DNA of 64,000 nt. Source: Nostoc sp. 'Peltigera membranacea cyanobiont' N6. Its GTDB lineage: Bacteria; Cyanobacteriota; Cyanobacteriia; Cyanobacteriales; Nostocaceae. A program made the position numbers and the translations under genes. The stretch covers positions 2,046,001 to 2,110,000 of the forward strand of contig NZ_CP026681.1 of NCBI RefSeq assembly GCF_002949735.1, in the 5' to 3' direction. Below the pieces are notes generated by a model. The model made no database searches. It was not told where the DNA came from and worked only from the letters and a program-made list of their open reading frames with translations. Every line of letters begins with the position of its first letter. The first letter of the stretch is position 1. Positions 8,246 to 16,039 of the stretch are shown piece after piece.

Positions 8246-8289
8246 CCGGAACTCGACCGGAACTCAACAGGAACTCAACAGGAAGTGTG
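8246..8289. repeat. cluster of four 11-bp direct repeats (inverted orientation)
   Basis: Four tandem 11-bp units (CCGGAACTCGA, CCGGAACTCAA, CAGGAACTCAA, CAGGAAGTGTG) fill the gap between the ATPase gene and the next minus-strand gene. On the minus strand they read TTGAGTTCCGG, the same unit as the seven-copy cluster at the other end of the operon. A period of 11 bases places each copy on the same face of the helix, as in protein-binding iterons or operators. Confidence 0.8.
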
Positions 8290-8299
8290 ACCAATATTA

Positions 8300-10210
8300 C
8301 TAATTAACATCAATTACACTGAAACCATCTTTTTCATTTCCGTACAATCGGTTAGTGTCAATCAATTGTGATAGGGCATTTCTCAAGTAAAGAACACTCT
8401 TTTTCTCTTCGCCCCACTTGCGGCTGTTTCTAATAGCAGCAAAAGAAGCTGGAGGATTAGCAGTAGCTGCAACTATCGCCACAATCTGTTCTAAATCAGC
8501 CTCAGAAATACTACTCTCTTCTACTTCCAGAAATTCCAATTCCTGATAAGGCTTTGAAAAAATGGACTCCAAATGATTAACTGCGTCTGATGGTGCAATC
8601 TTCTCCCCTCTGGGTATGACTGCCCTTTCATGCTCTTGAACTAATTCCGGGAAGAATTGAAGTAATGTTCTTGCTGGGTCTGGTTGCCCATTGCCTGGAT
8701 GCTTGTAGGTCTTTAGCCATTCGGGAATCATGCCCAAGTTGCCACCACTAACAGGTTCTCCAAAGTTATTAGGGTTGGCTTTGAAATATTCTCCACTAGC
8801 AACATTAATCTTTCGCAATCCGCCAGCGCTGACAGACTGAGCTACACAGCCAATGAAATTAATTGATAGCTTAAAGGTATCTGCCAGCCCAGCCGTAGCT
8901 TTACCTACAACGCTTGTCAGGTTAGAGCCATGCAAGACGATAATTAATGTACCACCCGACTTAGCGAAGCGAGAAAGTAAATATTGGATCGCCCAGGTGC
9001 GATCGCTTTCCTCCAATAATGACAGCAACCGCATCGCCTCATCAATTACTAGCAGTAAGTTTTTATGGGAGTATGGTTCGCTTCCATCTAAACCTTTAAG
9101 AAATTTCAATAAATCACGAGCGACGAGTTGATCAGCCCCATCTGCATCTTGATCCGGGTATTTAAGGGCAGAGGTTAAGTTGCAAGCGAAGGGGTAAACG
9201 TCCAATCCGGCTGTAAAGTATTGGGTGTTCAATGCGGGGTCAAGTGCAGTTGATAATGTTGCCAAGATTGCTGCTAAGGTTCCCTTGCCACCTCGCTGAG
9301 TACCAGCGATCGCAATGACTTGGGAACTCATCATATCCTCTACTTGGAATCCACTTTCCGTTAAAGCAGCGATCAGTGCGTTTGCCCTATTAGTCAGAGG
9401 GATATTAATTATAGTCTCTGGTACAAGCCCATCAGAGGAAGATGGTTGTAACTCTGTAGGTTTAGAAAGTTCCGCAGCTTGGCGAGTGTCCCGAATATCT
9501 ACAGTCGGTGATTGAAATTGCTTGATGTCTATGGTCGGTGGTAACTGGACGTTTGCCTGTGCGATCGCACTTATCTCCGACCGATTCACCCGACTGTCAA
9601 TCGTCACATCCTGTAAATGGAGAGCCATGCTTTCATAAGTGGGTAGCTGACGACCCAAAAGCTTGCCAAACCAGCCAAACATCCAGCGATAAGCATAAAA
9701 ACGTTTTCCTGGTTCAACTTGGGTTAAATACTGGACAATATTTTCAAACTCAGTATGAAGAAAGGCGTACTCTTGTGCTGATTGTCGTTCTAGGAATTTA
9801 ACGGTATTGGCAAGATGATCCGCTTGATAATTGCTTCTAGCATCATAATCCCCGGCACGAGCTAGAGCATCTATAAAGTTGCCACGCACAAAAGGCAAGG
9901 GAGCAATTTCTTTAGTGCGGTTGGAGTGTTCGACAACAAACCATAGCCATGCAGCACCACCAATTAAACCACCAACTAGTGCCAGTGGGTTGACCGCATA
10001 ACAAACCGCTCCAATCCCAGAAGCCAACAAACCAAGTACACGGGTCATGTCTGCTTCATTCTCAGAAACTCGGGCCATTTCAAATAGTTGGTCTTTGCGC
10101 TCTTGCAACCATTCAGAAATATTTCCTGCCTCCAAATGCGAGAGACTGGGATACTGCAATCGCAAATGTTCAGTTTCTTTAGTTGTGATTTTGGGGATAT
10201 TATTTTCCAC
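8300..10210 (-). CDS. membrane-anchored P-loop ATPase, DNA-translocase-like (HerA/FtsK/VirD4 group)
   Basis: The protein has 636 residues. A glycine-rich hydrophobic region at about residues 55-95 should form one or two membrane helices. The ATPase domain has a Walker A motif GTQRGGKGT (Lys309) and a Walker B motif LLLVIDEAM (Asp390, Glu391). It is followed by SGGTLIIVLHGSNLTSVVG, a likely sensor strand. The last 70 residues (ISEADLEQIVAIVAATANPP...) look like a winged-helix tail, as in DNA-pumping ATPases. Known relatives move DNA or couple it to a secretion channel. It is the last intact gene of a minus-strand operon of membrane and DNA-binding proteins. A fragment of a second copy survives near 3.9 kb. 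Conjugation is possible, but no relaxase is seen in the window, so a partition or packaging role is equally open. Confidence 0.75.
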   Translation of the reverse strand: MENNIPKITTKETEHLRLQYPSLSHLEAGNISEWLQERKDQLFEMARVSENEADMTRVLGLLASGIGAVCYAVNPLALVGGLIGGAAWLWFVVEHSNRTKEIAPLPFVRGNFIDALARAGDYDARSNYQADHLANTVKFLERQSAQEYAFLHTEFENIVQYLTQVEPGKRFYAYRWMFGWFGKLLGRQLPTYESMALHLQDVTIDSRVNRSEISAIAQANVQLPPTIDIKQFQSPTVDIRDTRQAAELSKPTELQPSSSDGLVPETIINIPLTNRANALIAALTESGFQVEDMMSSQVIAIAGTQRGGKGTLAAILATLSTALDPALNTQYFTAGLDVYPFACNLTSALKYPDQDADGADQLVARDLLKFLKGLDGSEPYSHKNLLLVIDEAMRLLSLLEESDRTWAIQYLLSRFAKSGGTLIIVLHGSNLTSVVGKATAGLADTFKLSINFIGCVAQSVSAGGLRKINVASGEYFKANPNNFGEPVSGGNLGMIPEWLKTYKHPGNGQPDPARTLLQFFPELVQEHERAVIPRGEKIAPSDAVNHLESIFSKPYQELEFLEVEESSISEADLEQIVAIVAATANPPASFAAIRNSRKWGEEKKSVLYLRNALSQLIDTNRLYGNEKDGFSVIDVN

Positions 10211-10276
10211 AGGTTAAATCCCTTATTGAGTTAAGAAGCTGCCAAAGTTCGCGCTCAATTTAGCGGCTATTGATTA

Positions 10277-10984
10277 TCAGTCTTTAGTCAATCGCCAGAT
10301 GGCAAACCCAATTTCACCAGCCATCATTGTGCCGATGTTAAACAAGATGCACCCCAAAATCATGAATGGGGCTGTAAATTCAAATGGGTTACGAGCCGCA
10401 AAGGTGGTGACAATATCGAACGCCCAAACCGCAATCACAACTAACCCAGCACTAGAGCGATCGCGTGTACCTGCGGTTTTGTAGTCCGCCCAGAGTTGAC
10501 CTACCAAGTCAATCTTGCCACTAGGCTTGGTTTCAAGCTCATAAACCATGTGGTCTTGAAGTTCCCGTCGTGCTGAATCTGGGTTCTTACCGCGTAGGGC
10601 GTGGGCTTCAATTACCTGAACACCGATAGAAATTATGAATGCCAGGTAAAAAAACGGGTTGAACAATGCAAACGGCACATTTAGCCAATTCCAAGTCGGC
10701 TCAAACCAGGCAAAAACAGGCGGGGCTTGAAAGATTAATTGCCAAGTTGAATCAGCACTAATCATGGAACCGCCGATAAATAAAATCCCGCCAACTAACG
10801 CACGACCCGCACCTCCATTAGCAACAAACTGATTAACAATCGCGGCGGCTGCCCTAATAGGTAAGCCGACAATCATCACAACAGCTTTGGCACAAAAATC
10901 GATGATTTCACCAAGCGATCGCTTCTTATCTTTGGGTTTACTATCGCTGTTGCTAGTGCTGCTACTTTCTGCACCATTACCCAT
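10277..10984 (-). CDS. polytopic membrane protein of the ATPase operon
   Basis: This is a 235-residue protein with a Ser/Asp/Lys-rich cytosolic N-terminus (first 25 residues) followed by four to five hydrophobic segments. They lie at about residues 28-50, 60-75, 98-122, 175-195 and 203-230. A charged loop of about 45 residues (EAHALRGKNPDSARRELQDH..) separates the two halves. No family is recognised. The start is well supported: an AGGAGG Shine-Dalgarno five bases before the ATG, and the ATG overlaps the stop of the upstream gene (TAATG), which implies translational coupling. Immediately downstream is the ATPase gene, so the natural inference is a membrane platform or channel for that ATPase. 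Confidence 0.7.
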   Translation of the reverse strand: MGNGAESSSTSNSDSKPKDKKRSLGEIIDFCAKAVVMIVGLPIRAAAAIVNQFVANGGAGRALVGGILFIGGSMISADSTWQLIFQAPPVFAWFEPTWNWLNVPFALFNPFFYLAFIISIGVQVIEAHALRGKNPDSARRELQDHMVYELETKPSGKIDLVGQLWADYKTAGTRDRSSAGLVVIAVWAFDIVTTFAARNPFEFTAPFMILGCILFNIGTMMAGEIGFAIWRLTKD

Positions 10985-11394
10985 TACTTCCTCCTACTTT
11001 GTTTGATATTTTGAATGCTTTTACAAATCCCTTTAGCTTTGTGCTTCCACTTCCAAATTCCTTCTTCAATCCGCCCAATACACCTACCTGTCGCGTCAAA
11101 AACATCAATAATCTCGTCATCTTGATAAAGGGTTGTGTCTGGTCTGGGATTGCGTTTAGCGCTATCAAAGTAATTGGTAATTCTCAACTTGCGACTTGTG
11201 GGCATGACTCCCGCCTCATACAAGGCATCACTGGTTTTAGCCCGTTCTTCTATGCGGGAACGTTCTAATTCTTCTGAGGCTTTTAGCCGTTGAAGCTCTG
11301 CATAAGCCCCCAACTTGGGTACTAAAGGGATGATTACAGGCAACATGCAGATGCCAACACCAGCCAAAGCTAAGTACAGTTGTTTCTTATACAT
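10984..11394 (-). CDS. single-pass membrane protein of the ATPase operon
   Basis: This is a 136-residue protein with one N-terminal hydrophobic helix (ALAGVGICMLPVIIPLVP, about residues 9-27). A charged coiled-coil stretch (LQRLKASEELERSRIEERA) follows, then a small beta-like domain (DEIIDVFDATGRCIGRIEEG) and a basic C-terminus. The beta segment resembles a short strand-turn-strand unit but no family is recognised. Its stop overlaps the next start. Just upstream lies the GTTTCA/TGAAAC array, which probably contains its promoter or operator. Confidence 0.65.
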   Translation of the reverse strand: MYKKQLYLALAGVGICMLPVIIPLVPKLGAYAELQRLKASEELERSRIEERAKTSDALYEAGVMPTSRKLRITNYFDSAKRNPRPDTTLYQDDEIIDVFDATGRCIGRIEEGIWKWKHKAKGICKSIQNIKQSRRK

Positions 11395-11437
11395 GAGACT
11401 GCTGTGCTATAGCGCGTTCTTACTACAAATTTTTCCC

Positions 11438-11702
11438 ATGTTTCACACATAAAATGAGGCGTTTCATGTTTCACGACGCTGAAACATTGATGAAACCGTT
11501 GAAACAGTTTCGTGAAACAGTGCTGTGAAACAATCCCGCCCATAAAGGCTTTCGAGCAAGGAATTAGCTAGTGTTTCGTGTTTCATGTTTCACGTTTCAC
11601 GCTGGGGGAATGCTGTTTCATGCTGTTTCACGCCCTGAAACACTGATGAAACCGTTGAAACGTTTCATGAAACAGTGCTGTGAAACAGCTTCGTGAAACA
11701 CT
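11438..11702. repeat. dense GTTTCA/TGAAAC array with an internal long duplication
   Basis: About twenty copies of GTTTCA or its complement TGAAAC occur in 265 bases, many arranged as palindromes such as CGTTTCATGAAACAG. Two blocks of nearly 60 bases (about 11473-11531 and 11627-11686) are near-identical and share the core GATGAAACCGTTGAAAC. The spacing is irregular and there are no unique spacers, so it is not a CRISPR array. It lies inside the operon, between a small membrane protein gene and a single-pass membrane protein gene. Candidate roles are a partition centromere, a replication origin or an operator cluster. Confidence 0.8.
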
Positions 11703-11716
11703 TCCGTCCATCACTC

Positions 11717-11989
11717 TTACTTTGATGCCCGTCCCAGAAAAGTCAATCCTGCACCAACAAGTAATCCCAGGGGAATAAACACCCCACTGCCGATTAATCC
11801 AGTAGCGACAATGCTACCAACGAGATATGCACTGCCACCTAAAGCGCCAACAACTGAAGTAGCAAACAATCCGGTACTGAGAATATCCATAACTTGATTT
11901 TTCCTTTGATGAGCTAATAGTTCTTGAAGTAATCGGATTTCGGCAACAGTGGCAACAGTTTCATTTTGAATTTGTAGCAATGCTGCCAC
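11717..11989 (-). CDS. small two-helix membrane protein
   Basis: This is a 90-residue protein with a helical, polar N-terminal third (VAEIRLLQELLAHQRKNQ) and then two glycine/alanine-rich membrane helices (about residues 40-62 and 66-84). They are joined by a very short turn. Families with this shape often form rings or oligomers through glycine packing, but no family is recognised here. It is followed by the GTTTCA array and preceded by the coiled-coil protein, all on the minus strand. The plus-strand cassette around 23 kb contains similarly shaped proteins in the same relative position. Confidence 0.6.
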   Translation of the reverse strand: MAALLQIQNETVATVAEIRLLQELLAHQRKNQVMDILSTGLFATSVVGALGGSAYLVGSIVATGLIGSGVFIPLGLLVGAGLTFLGRASK

Positions 11990-12003
11990 TGTTGTATAAG
12001 CTT

Positions 12004-12579
12004 CTAGAATCGGATCTGTGTCCCCATCGAAGAAACTCTCTCCCGTAACGAATTGAGTCGCGCTTTGAGTTGTTCCTTTTTTTTGATCGACTTCCCCAGC
12101 CTTGTTGAGGCTTCTTCTGCCAAATTAATCAAACTCTGATCTATCTCGGTAATCTGGTTATCAACTTCCAACATTGATTGTTCAGCAAAGGCATCCAATA
12201 CCGTCCCCTTGGCTCCAATCAAGGATTCCATGAATAATAAAGCTCCGGTGACACCAGTTGATGCACCCAAAATCTTAGATTGCTCATTTTGAACGGCTAT
12301 AGCACCAGAAATAGTCTCTTTATCAGCCGCAGTCAACTTATATGAGGCTTGTTGAATTGCCTCATCAGCTTTGGTGATTGTGGCTTCGGGTATATCTGCT
12401 ATAGGTGATTGTTGAGGTTGTAATCTCTCACTATTGGTAATGTCTCGAAATCTAGCTAAAATCTCCTCTGGAACTTGTGAATCGACCGTCCATTTTTGCT
12501 CTGGATATTGACGGCGCAGCTCATCAACTACTTTTCCTGGTACTTTGTTGAGAGCTTGTGCGAATTCTTTAACAATCAT
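12004..12579 (-). CDS. hypothetical protein with an IF2N-like DNA/RNA-binding N-terminus and coiled coil
   Basis: Residues 1-48 (VKEFAQALNKVPGKVVDELR..) resemble the small helical domain found at the N-terminus of bacterial IF-2 and similar proteins, or a degenerate HTH. After a linker, residues 75-190 are strongly helical with a Gly/Ala segment (GASTGVTGALLFMESLIGAK) and a basic coiled coil at the end (STRLGKSIKKKEQLKARLNS). An AGGAG Shine-Dalgarno eight bases before the ATG supports the start. It follows the HTH-type gene with almost no gap, so the two are expressed together. A protein of similar layout is the second gene of the plus-strand cassette at 22 kb. Confidence 0.6.
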   Translation of the reverse strand: MIVKEFAQALNKVPGKVVDELRRQYPEQKWTVDSQVPEEILARFRDITNSERLQPQQSPIADIPEATITKADEAIQQASYKLTAADKETISGAIAVQNEQSKILGASTGVTGALLFMESLIGAKGTVLDAFAEQSMLEVDNQITEIDQSLINLAEEASTRLGKSIKKKEQLKARLNSLRERVSSMGTQIRF

Positions 12580-12582
12580 GAT

Positions 12583-12885
12583 TTACGCTCCTAAAAACTT
12601 TTCGGGGTGATTTTTTAATTCAATAGCTACCTTCTTTAAAGAACCTTTGGCTAAAACGTAACTTCTAATTCTTTGAAGCACAGGTAAATGCCAGTTTGTC
12701 AACTTCGCTCGTCCGTTTAGCCCTCCATTATCTTCGTCCCGAAAATCCTCAAATTCTGGCAAGTACAAAGAAGCTAAGTCTAAATACTTTTGGAACTGTC
12801 TAATTCCAACTGATGGCTCCAATTGTCTGGCTGCCTCCTCTCGTGTTAACAATTCTTCAACTACACAGCTTCCCTGAATTAGCAA
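12583..12885 (-). CDS. small helix-turn-helix-like protein, first gene of the ATPase operon
   Basis: The segment LLTREEAARQLEPSVGIRQF, the Trp-containing region GRAKLTNWHLPVLQRIRSYV and the tail KGSLKKVAIELKNHPEKF suggest a MerR/excisionase-type winged helix with a second helical element. At 100 residues it is the right size for a DNA-binding regulator. The first possible start is a TTG; a second TTG at residue 13 is also possible. It is the first gene of the operon and lies directly next to the seven-copy 11-bp repeat, so it is the obvious candidate to bind that repeat and regulate the operon. That link is inference. Confidence 0.6.
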   Translation of the reverse strand: MLIQGSCVVEELLTREEAARQLEPSVGIRQFQKYLDLASLYLPEFEDFRDEDNGGLNGRAKLTNWHLPVLQRIRSYVLAKGSLKKVAIELKNHPEKFLGA

Positions 12886-12900
12886 TGGTTTCGGCTCCTA

Positions 12901-12977
12901 GAGTTCCGACTGAGTTCCGGTTGAATTCCGATTGAGTTCCGACTGAGTTCCGGTTGAATTCCGATTGAATTCCGGTA
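12901..12977. repeat. seven tandem 11-bp repeats upstream of the ATPase operon
   Basis: Seven contiguous units fit the consensus GARTTCCGRYT. They also form a higher-order 33-bp pattern (GAGTTCCGACT, GAGTTCCGGTT, GAATTCCGATT, repeated twice, plus one). The cluster lies between the first gene of the operon and a terminator, exactly where its promoter must be. The same unit recurs in opposite orientation at 8246-8289. The exact period of 11 and the position favour an operator or iteron set. Confidence 0.9.
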
Positions 12978-12993
12978 CTGCTAATACTAATAA

Positions 12994-13015
12994 TAAAAAA
13001 ACCACCGACTGGTGG
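12994..13015 (-). terminator. rho-independent terminator of the small HTH gene
   Basis: On the minus strand a perfect stem CCACC-AGTC-GGTGG is followed directly by seven T. It lies 37 bases after the stop of the minus-strand HTH-like gene and insulates it from the operon promoter region. Confidence 0.75.
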
Positions 13016-13051
13016 GGAGGGTTTTTCTAATGGCTTAGTGTTTGGGAAACA

Positions 13052-13261
13052 CTAACTTCTTAATAAGTAATTATGAATCGCTCCAAAATGGTTAAGTATA
13101 TACGGCTTTGGTTCGACAAATCTGGAGCTACTTTCATCAGCTAACCAGTTTTTTAGTGCCTCAACTGAGTAACCTGACAAACGGCTCATTTGGTAAGTCG
13201 AAAAGTTATGAACTTTTTTAAATTCTTTAGGATGTATTGGCTTAATACCAATATTTTTCAT
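13052..13261 (-). CDS. small HTH-like protein
   Basis: Start chosen at the internal ATG (MKNIGIKPIHPKEFKKVHNF) because an AGGAG Shine-Dalgarno stands eight bases before it. The longer frame back to 13345 has a hydrophobic, unlikely N-terminus. The 69-residue product contains YQMSRLSGYSVEALKNWLAD, a good helix-turn-helix with the recognition helix around EALKNWLA, and a second helical segment at the end. It is divergent from the RHH-like gene and probably regulates one or both sides. It has its own terminator. Confidence 0.55.
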   Translation of the reverse strand: MKNIGIKPIHPKEFKKVHNFSTYQMSRLSGYSVEALKNWLADESSSRFVEPKPYILNHFGAIHNYLLRS

Positions 13262-13389
13262 TACGATTGCTCCTACTATTTGTGAAGCTATTGTGGGAGT
13301 AGTCCATTTTTTAACGTACCATACCGCACAAAAATTTGCAAACATAACGTAAACTGCCGTACTATCTTTATATTATTTCTCTGTTGTGT

Positions 13390-13659
13390 ATGCCGAAATC
13401 AGGATTTAAAACAATCACAGTACCGGACTGGATTGTTGATGAAATTAAGAGACAGCCTGACTATAAAGGGAATCAAGCTGCCACTTTGGGGGCACTTGTT
13501 AGGGATGGTGTTGCGGCTCGTGGCGGAGAATTGGAAAACCCAGCAATATTCCTTGCACAAGTACTGAATCACTTACCTAATTGGGAGCGGCGCGAATCCT
13601 GGGAATTAGCACTGAGTATTTTAAGTTGGTTGCAAGAAACAGAGCATGATGCTGATTGA
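13390..13659 (+). CDS. small ribbon-helix-helix-like protein
   Basis: The ATG at 13390 (MPKSGFKTITVPDWIVDEIK) is preferred over the TTG two codons earlier. The opening FKTITVP strand followed by a helix matches the beta strand and helix A of RHH DNA-binding proteins. The rest (GNQAATLGALVRDGVAARGG) could be helix B, followed by a C-terminal partner-binding region. At about 90 residues it is a typical size for an antitoxin. It is the first gene of a four-gene plus-strand set whose second gene is GNAT-like. RHH-GNAT pairs are a known toxin-antitoxin class, but the GNAT-like protein here is not a close match to those toxins. Confidence 0.5.
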   Translation: MPKSGFKTITVPDWIVDEIKRQPDYKGNQAATLGALVRDGVAARGGELENPAIFLAQVLNHLPNWERRESWELALSILSWLQETEHDAD

Positions 13660-13680
13660 TCGGATTGATAAAATTGGTTC

Positions 13681-14253
13681 ATGGGTAATTTTGGTGCTAT
13701 GCGAACAAAAGTAGAACTAATTTGCGGTCAAGATAACACGATTGTGGAAGCAGATTTAGTGGAGCTATTGCAAAAGCACGTCAATGATTATGCCAACAAG
13801 TGGAAAGAACAATTGAACCTGCACGACCAATCAGACAAATTTTGGGACTGGGATTTTAAACTGGAGTTTATCATTAATAGACAAGCAAACCGTGAAGGCT
13901 ATGCGATTGAATACGAAGATGAAACTCAAGGGTTAATGCTGATTGAAACCCAAATGCACGGTTCTCGTCTAGAAGAGGGAAAACGCTTGGTATATATTGA
14001 CGGTATAGCTACTGCACCTTGGAATCGGACATATATCCAAAGTCCGCCAAAATTAAAAGGTGTTGGAACTGCATTTTTGGCGTTTGCCAGAACTCGCAGT
14101 TTAGAGCTAGGTTTTGAGGGCAGAGTAGGGTTACATTCATTACCGGGAGTAGAAGAATTTTATGATAACCAAGGCATGATTGATGTGGGAGAAGATGAAG
14201 ATTATGACGATCTAGTTTACTTTGAGTATGGAGTTTTTCGTTCTCCTGTATGA
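13681..14253 (+). CDS. GNAT-like acetyltransferase
   Basis: This is a 190-residue protein whose C-terminal half has the GNAT pattern. The strand VYIDGIATAPWNR is followed by a motif A-like loop (LKGVGTAFLAFARTRSLELG, with G-x-G-T-A for acetyl-CoA) and then a motif B-like block (LHSLPGVEEFYDNQGM). The N-terminal 90 residues (LVELLQKHVNDYANKWKEQL..) are an extra helical domain. Either the ATG at 13681 or the one at 13699 could be the start. It lies 21 bases after the RHH-like gene and 14 before the next gene, so this is one transcription unit. The substrate is unknown. Confidence 0.6.
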   Translation: MGNFGAMRTKVELICGQDNTIVEADLVELLQKHVNDYANKWKEQLNLHDQSDKFWDWDFKLEFIINRQANREGYAIEYEDETQGLMLIETQMHGSRLEEGKRLVYIDGIATAPWNRTYIQSPPKLKGVGTAFLAFARTRSLELGFEGRVGLHSLPGVEEFYDNQGMIDVGEDEDYDDLVYFEYGVFRSPV

Positions 14254-14267
14254 GGTAGTAAAGCTAA

Positions 14268-14741
14268 ATGAGTCAATTATTTGATGAAGAATCTTTAAGA
14301 AAAAGTGTTGAAGCTGAGGATAAAGTTGGCGGCAACATTGGGGCTGGATTGGATTGGGGGTCAGCATTTGCGGGATTAATGGGCAATCTAGAACTTTTGG
14401 GACGTTTCACAACATTGCGTATTTCTCTAAATAGAGAAGTGCGGTTGCTACTGAATAATTGGAATTTAGGCACAGCTACGAAAATTGCAGTTATTGCTGC
14501 AAAAGAAAAGATACTTGAAAAGTTTAGATTACCGACACCAGAGGTAAGAAAATACATACTTGCTACTCTGGAAAATGATCAGCTTTATGGTGAAGAATTC
14601 ATTTCTAATCGAGAAATACTGCGCGAACTGCTTGGGGTGTTGTTAAAACAAGAAGATTGGGAAACCATTGCAGCAGTTGCAGCAGATTCGTTAAAGAAAG
14701 AAATTATACATCAAGCTGTTAGTGAAAAGATTTCAGCATAA
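14268..14741 (+). CDS. hypothetical protein of the GNAT-like cassette
   Basis: This is a 157-residue protein of mixed helical character with no recognised domain. The glycine-rich stretch GGNIGAGLDWGSAFAGLMGN near the N-terminus is unusual, and the C-terminal half (LRELLGVLLKQEDWETIAAV..) is helical. It lies between the GNAT-like gene and a gene with a paralog elsewhere in the window. Spacing of 14 and 17 bases implies co-transcription. No membrane helix is convincing. Confidence 0.55.
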   Translation: MSQLFDEESLRKSVEAEDKVGGNIGAGLDWGSAFAGLMGNLELLGRFTTLRISLNREVRLLLNNWNLGTATKIAVIAAKEKILEKFRLPTPEVRKYILATLENDQLYGEEFISNREILRELLGVLLKQEDWETIAAVAADSLKKEIIHQAVSEKISA

Positions 14742-14758
14742 GTTATATTGTCAAAAAA

Positions 14759-15133
14759 ATGAATTATTTTGTTTCTAAAGAGCAGAGTTTTGTACAAGAT
14801 GATGTAACTATCCGTTTACATCATCTTGCTGCACACCTTGAGCAAATTCAATCCTTGTGGACTGGGGTATCATCGCAGGAATTGATGCTGACTCTGGTAA
14901 AAGAAAGTCGGTACTTTCTTGAGTGGACTGTACCCGACATGGTAAAAGCAGACGACATTGACCGAGCCTGTGAGTTAGTTGACTTAGGTCGGATGTTGAC
15001 TCGATGGCTATTCCACTGGGAGAATATTTGGTCGAATGCCGAACAAAAGCAATCTGCTTCTCTTGAAACTTCATATTGGTTACGTCGGGTTTTGGAAATA
15101 TCACGTACAGAACCGGAATCACTCAGTGCCTGA
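14759..15133 (+). CDS. hypothetical helical protein, paralog of the DUF5674 partner
   Basis: This is a 124-residue all-helical protein. It shares length, residue spacing and its ending with the protein encoded at 17955-18305. Both have LAA-x-L near the start, a Trp-rich middle (LTRWLFHWENIWSN here), a late W-x-x-RVLE(I/M)S block and end in ES(L/M)SA. The family is not recognised. Each copy is the last gene of a short unit with a different first partner (GNAT-like here, DUF5674 there), which suggests an interchangeable accessory or immunity-type role; that is inference. Confidence 0.6.
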   Translation: MNYFVSKEQSFVQDDVTIRLHHLAAHLEQIQSLWTGVSSQELMLTLVKESRYFLEWTVPDMVKADDIDRACELVDLGRMLTRWLFHWENIWSNAEQKQSASLETSYWLRRVLEISRTEPESLSA

Positions 15134-15136
15134 ACT

Positions 15137-15412
15137 CTATGAAGTCTGACGTTGTTTAACCAACACCGAACGCAAGTACTGCCGACAAGCTGCTTCTCCC
15201 TTATAAATCAGAATCCGCAGCGCCTGTATTTCCTGCATTGGAGAAACACAGATTTCGGCAATCGCAGCAATCAAATTCTGTTGCTTCTGCACATAATCTT
15301 GATGCTGCTGTTCCAACTCTTGAATCTTGGAGTTTAGCTGTTGTATCTGCCGTAATGCTTGCGTCAGGGACGATTCTTTGTTTTGAGAGCGATTATTCAG
15401 AGTTAACGTCAT
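15137..15412 (-). CDS. small coiled-coil protein
   Basis: This is a 91-residue protein dominated by a long Gln/Leu-rich coiled coil (ALRQIQQLNSKIQELEQQHQ, about residues 18-50). A short cysteine-containing region follows (EICVSPMQEIQALRILIYKG) and then a basic tail. It is the last gene of a minus-strand run of small, mostly membrane-linked proteins. An AGGAG stands upstream of the ATG. It converges with the plus-strand cassette, with only three bases between the two stops. Confidence 0.55.
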   Translation of the reverse strand: MTLTLNNRSQNKESSLTQALRQIQQLNSKIQELEQQHQDYVQKQQNLIAAIAEICVSPMQEIQALRILIYKGEAACRQYLRSVLVKQRQTS

Positions 15413-15430
15413 TTTATTTGTTGCTCCTAC

Positions 15431-15805
15431 TTATTTAGATAGTCGAAAGCTTTGCCAATCGGGGCATTCATCACCGAAGCAGCCTTCGGGATGAACAGCG
15501 CAATTGAGAAGCACACCGTTGTAGACAACCCCGTGGAAATGCTTGCAACCTCGGCACGGAAGAGGCACAGGTCTGGGTTTTAGTGATTCTTCAAATCGCG
15601 CTGCCTCAATCCGGCTACCAATAAACATGGTCAATCCAGTTCCCATTGTGCTGAAACAGAAAGCCAACCTCGCTGCGCTTGCAGGTATTGTTATATTGAA
15701 GTGATTGGTTTTCTTTTGCCCGAAAACCATAACACAGCCACTCAGAATAGTGGAAAAAGCGAAAAATCCAATGGCAGATTTGAGAATCAATTGCTTTGTG
15801 TTCAT
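15431..15805 (-). CDS. two-helix membrane protein with C-terminal Cys/His cluster
   Basis: This is a 124-residue protein. Two hydrophobic helices (about residues 8-28 and 46-66) are followed by a proline-rich linker and the cluster CRGCKHFHG...CAVHPEGCFGDECPDW. The order C-x2-C-K-x2-HG-x(n)-C-x-V-HP-x-G-x-F-x-D-x-C-PDW is almost repeated in the 421-residue protein at 26.6 kb, which also has two N-terminal membrane helices. The cluster looks like a metal-binding or redox module. The ATG overlaps the stop of the upstream gene (ATGA), so the two are translationally coupled. Confidence 0.65.
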   Translation of the reverse strand: MNTKQLILKSAIGFFAFSTILSGCVMVFGQKKTNHFNITIPASAARLAFCFSTMGTGLTMFIGSRIEAARFEESLKPRPVPLPCRGCKHFHGVVYNGVLLNCAVHPEGCFGDECPDWQSFRLSK

Positions 15806-15957
15806 CTTTGTTTTTTTGATGGTTCGTGCTTAGACAACAGAGCGCCGAAGTCGTAAATTGTTACTGTTGGTTTTGGTTCTGGTTCAGGTTTTGGTTTCGA
15901 CTCTATCACGAGTTCAGGATTGCCCAAGCCAACTGCATTTTTGATTTCTTGCTCCAT
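15802..15957 (-). CDS. short proline-rich peptide
   Basis: The start ATG (MEQEIKNAVGLGNPELVIES) is chosen because an AAGGAG stands eight bases upstream; the frame extends further back but less convincingly. The 51-residue product has a KPKPEPEPKP stretch in the middle and a basic tail. It overlaps the following membrane protein gene by four bases. The function is unknown; proline-charged linkers of this type often span an envelope or tether partners. Confidence 0.5.
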   Translation of the reverse strand: MEQEIKNAVGLGNPELVIESKPKPEPEPKPTVTIYDFGALLSKHEPSKKQR

Positions 15958-16039
15958 ATCAAAATTCTCCTTTTTAAGCCGCCTGCTGTACACCATCAAT
16001 TGCTTCAACTAACTCAAAATTTAACGTTGAAAGCATCGT

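Noticed and set aside
11438..11702. Possible CRISPR array in the GTTTCA-rich region
   Set aside because: The spacing is irregular, the repeated core is only six bases, the long duplication includes the intervening sequence, and no cas gene is present.
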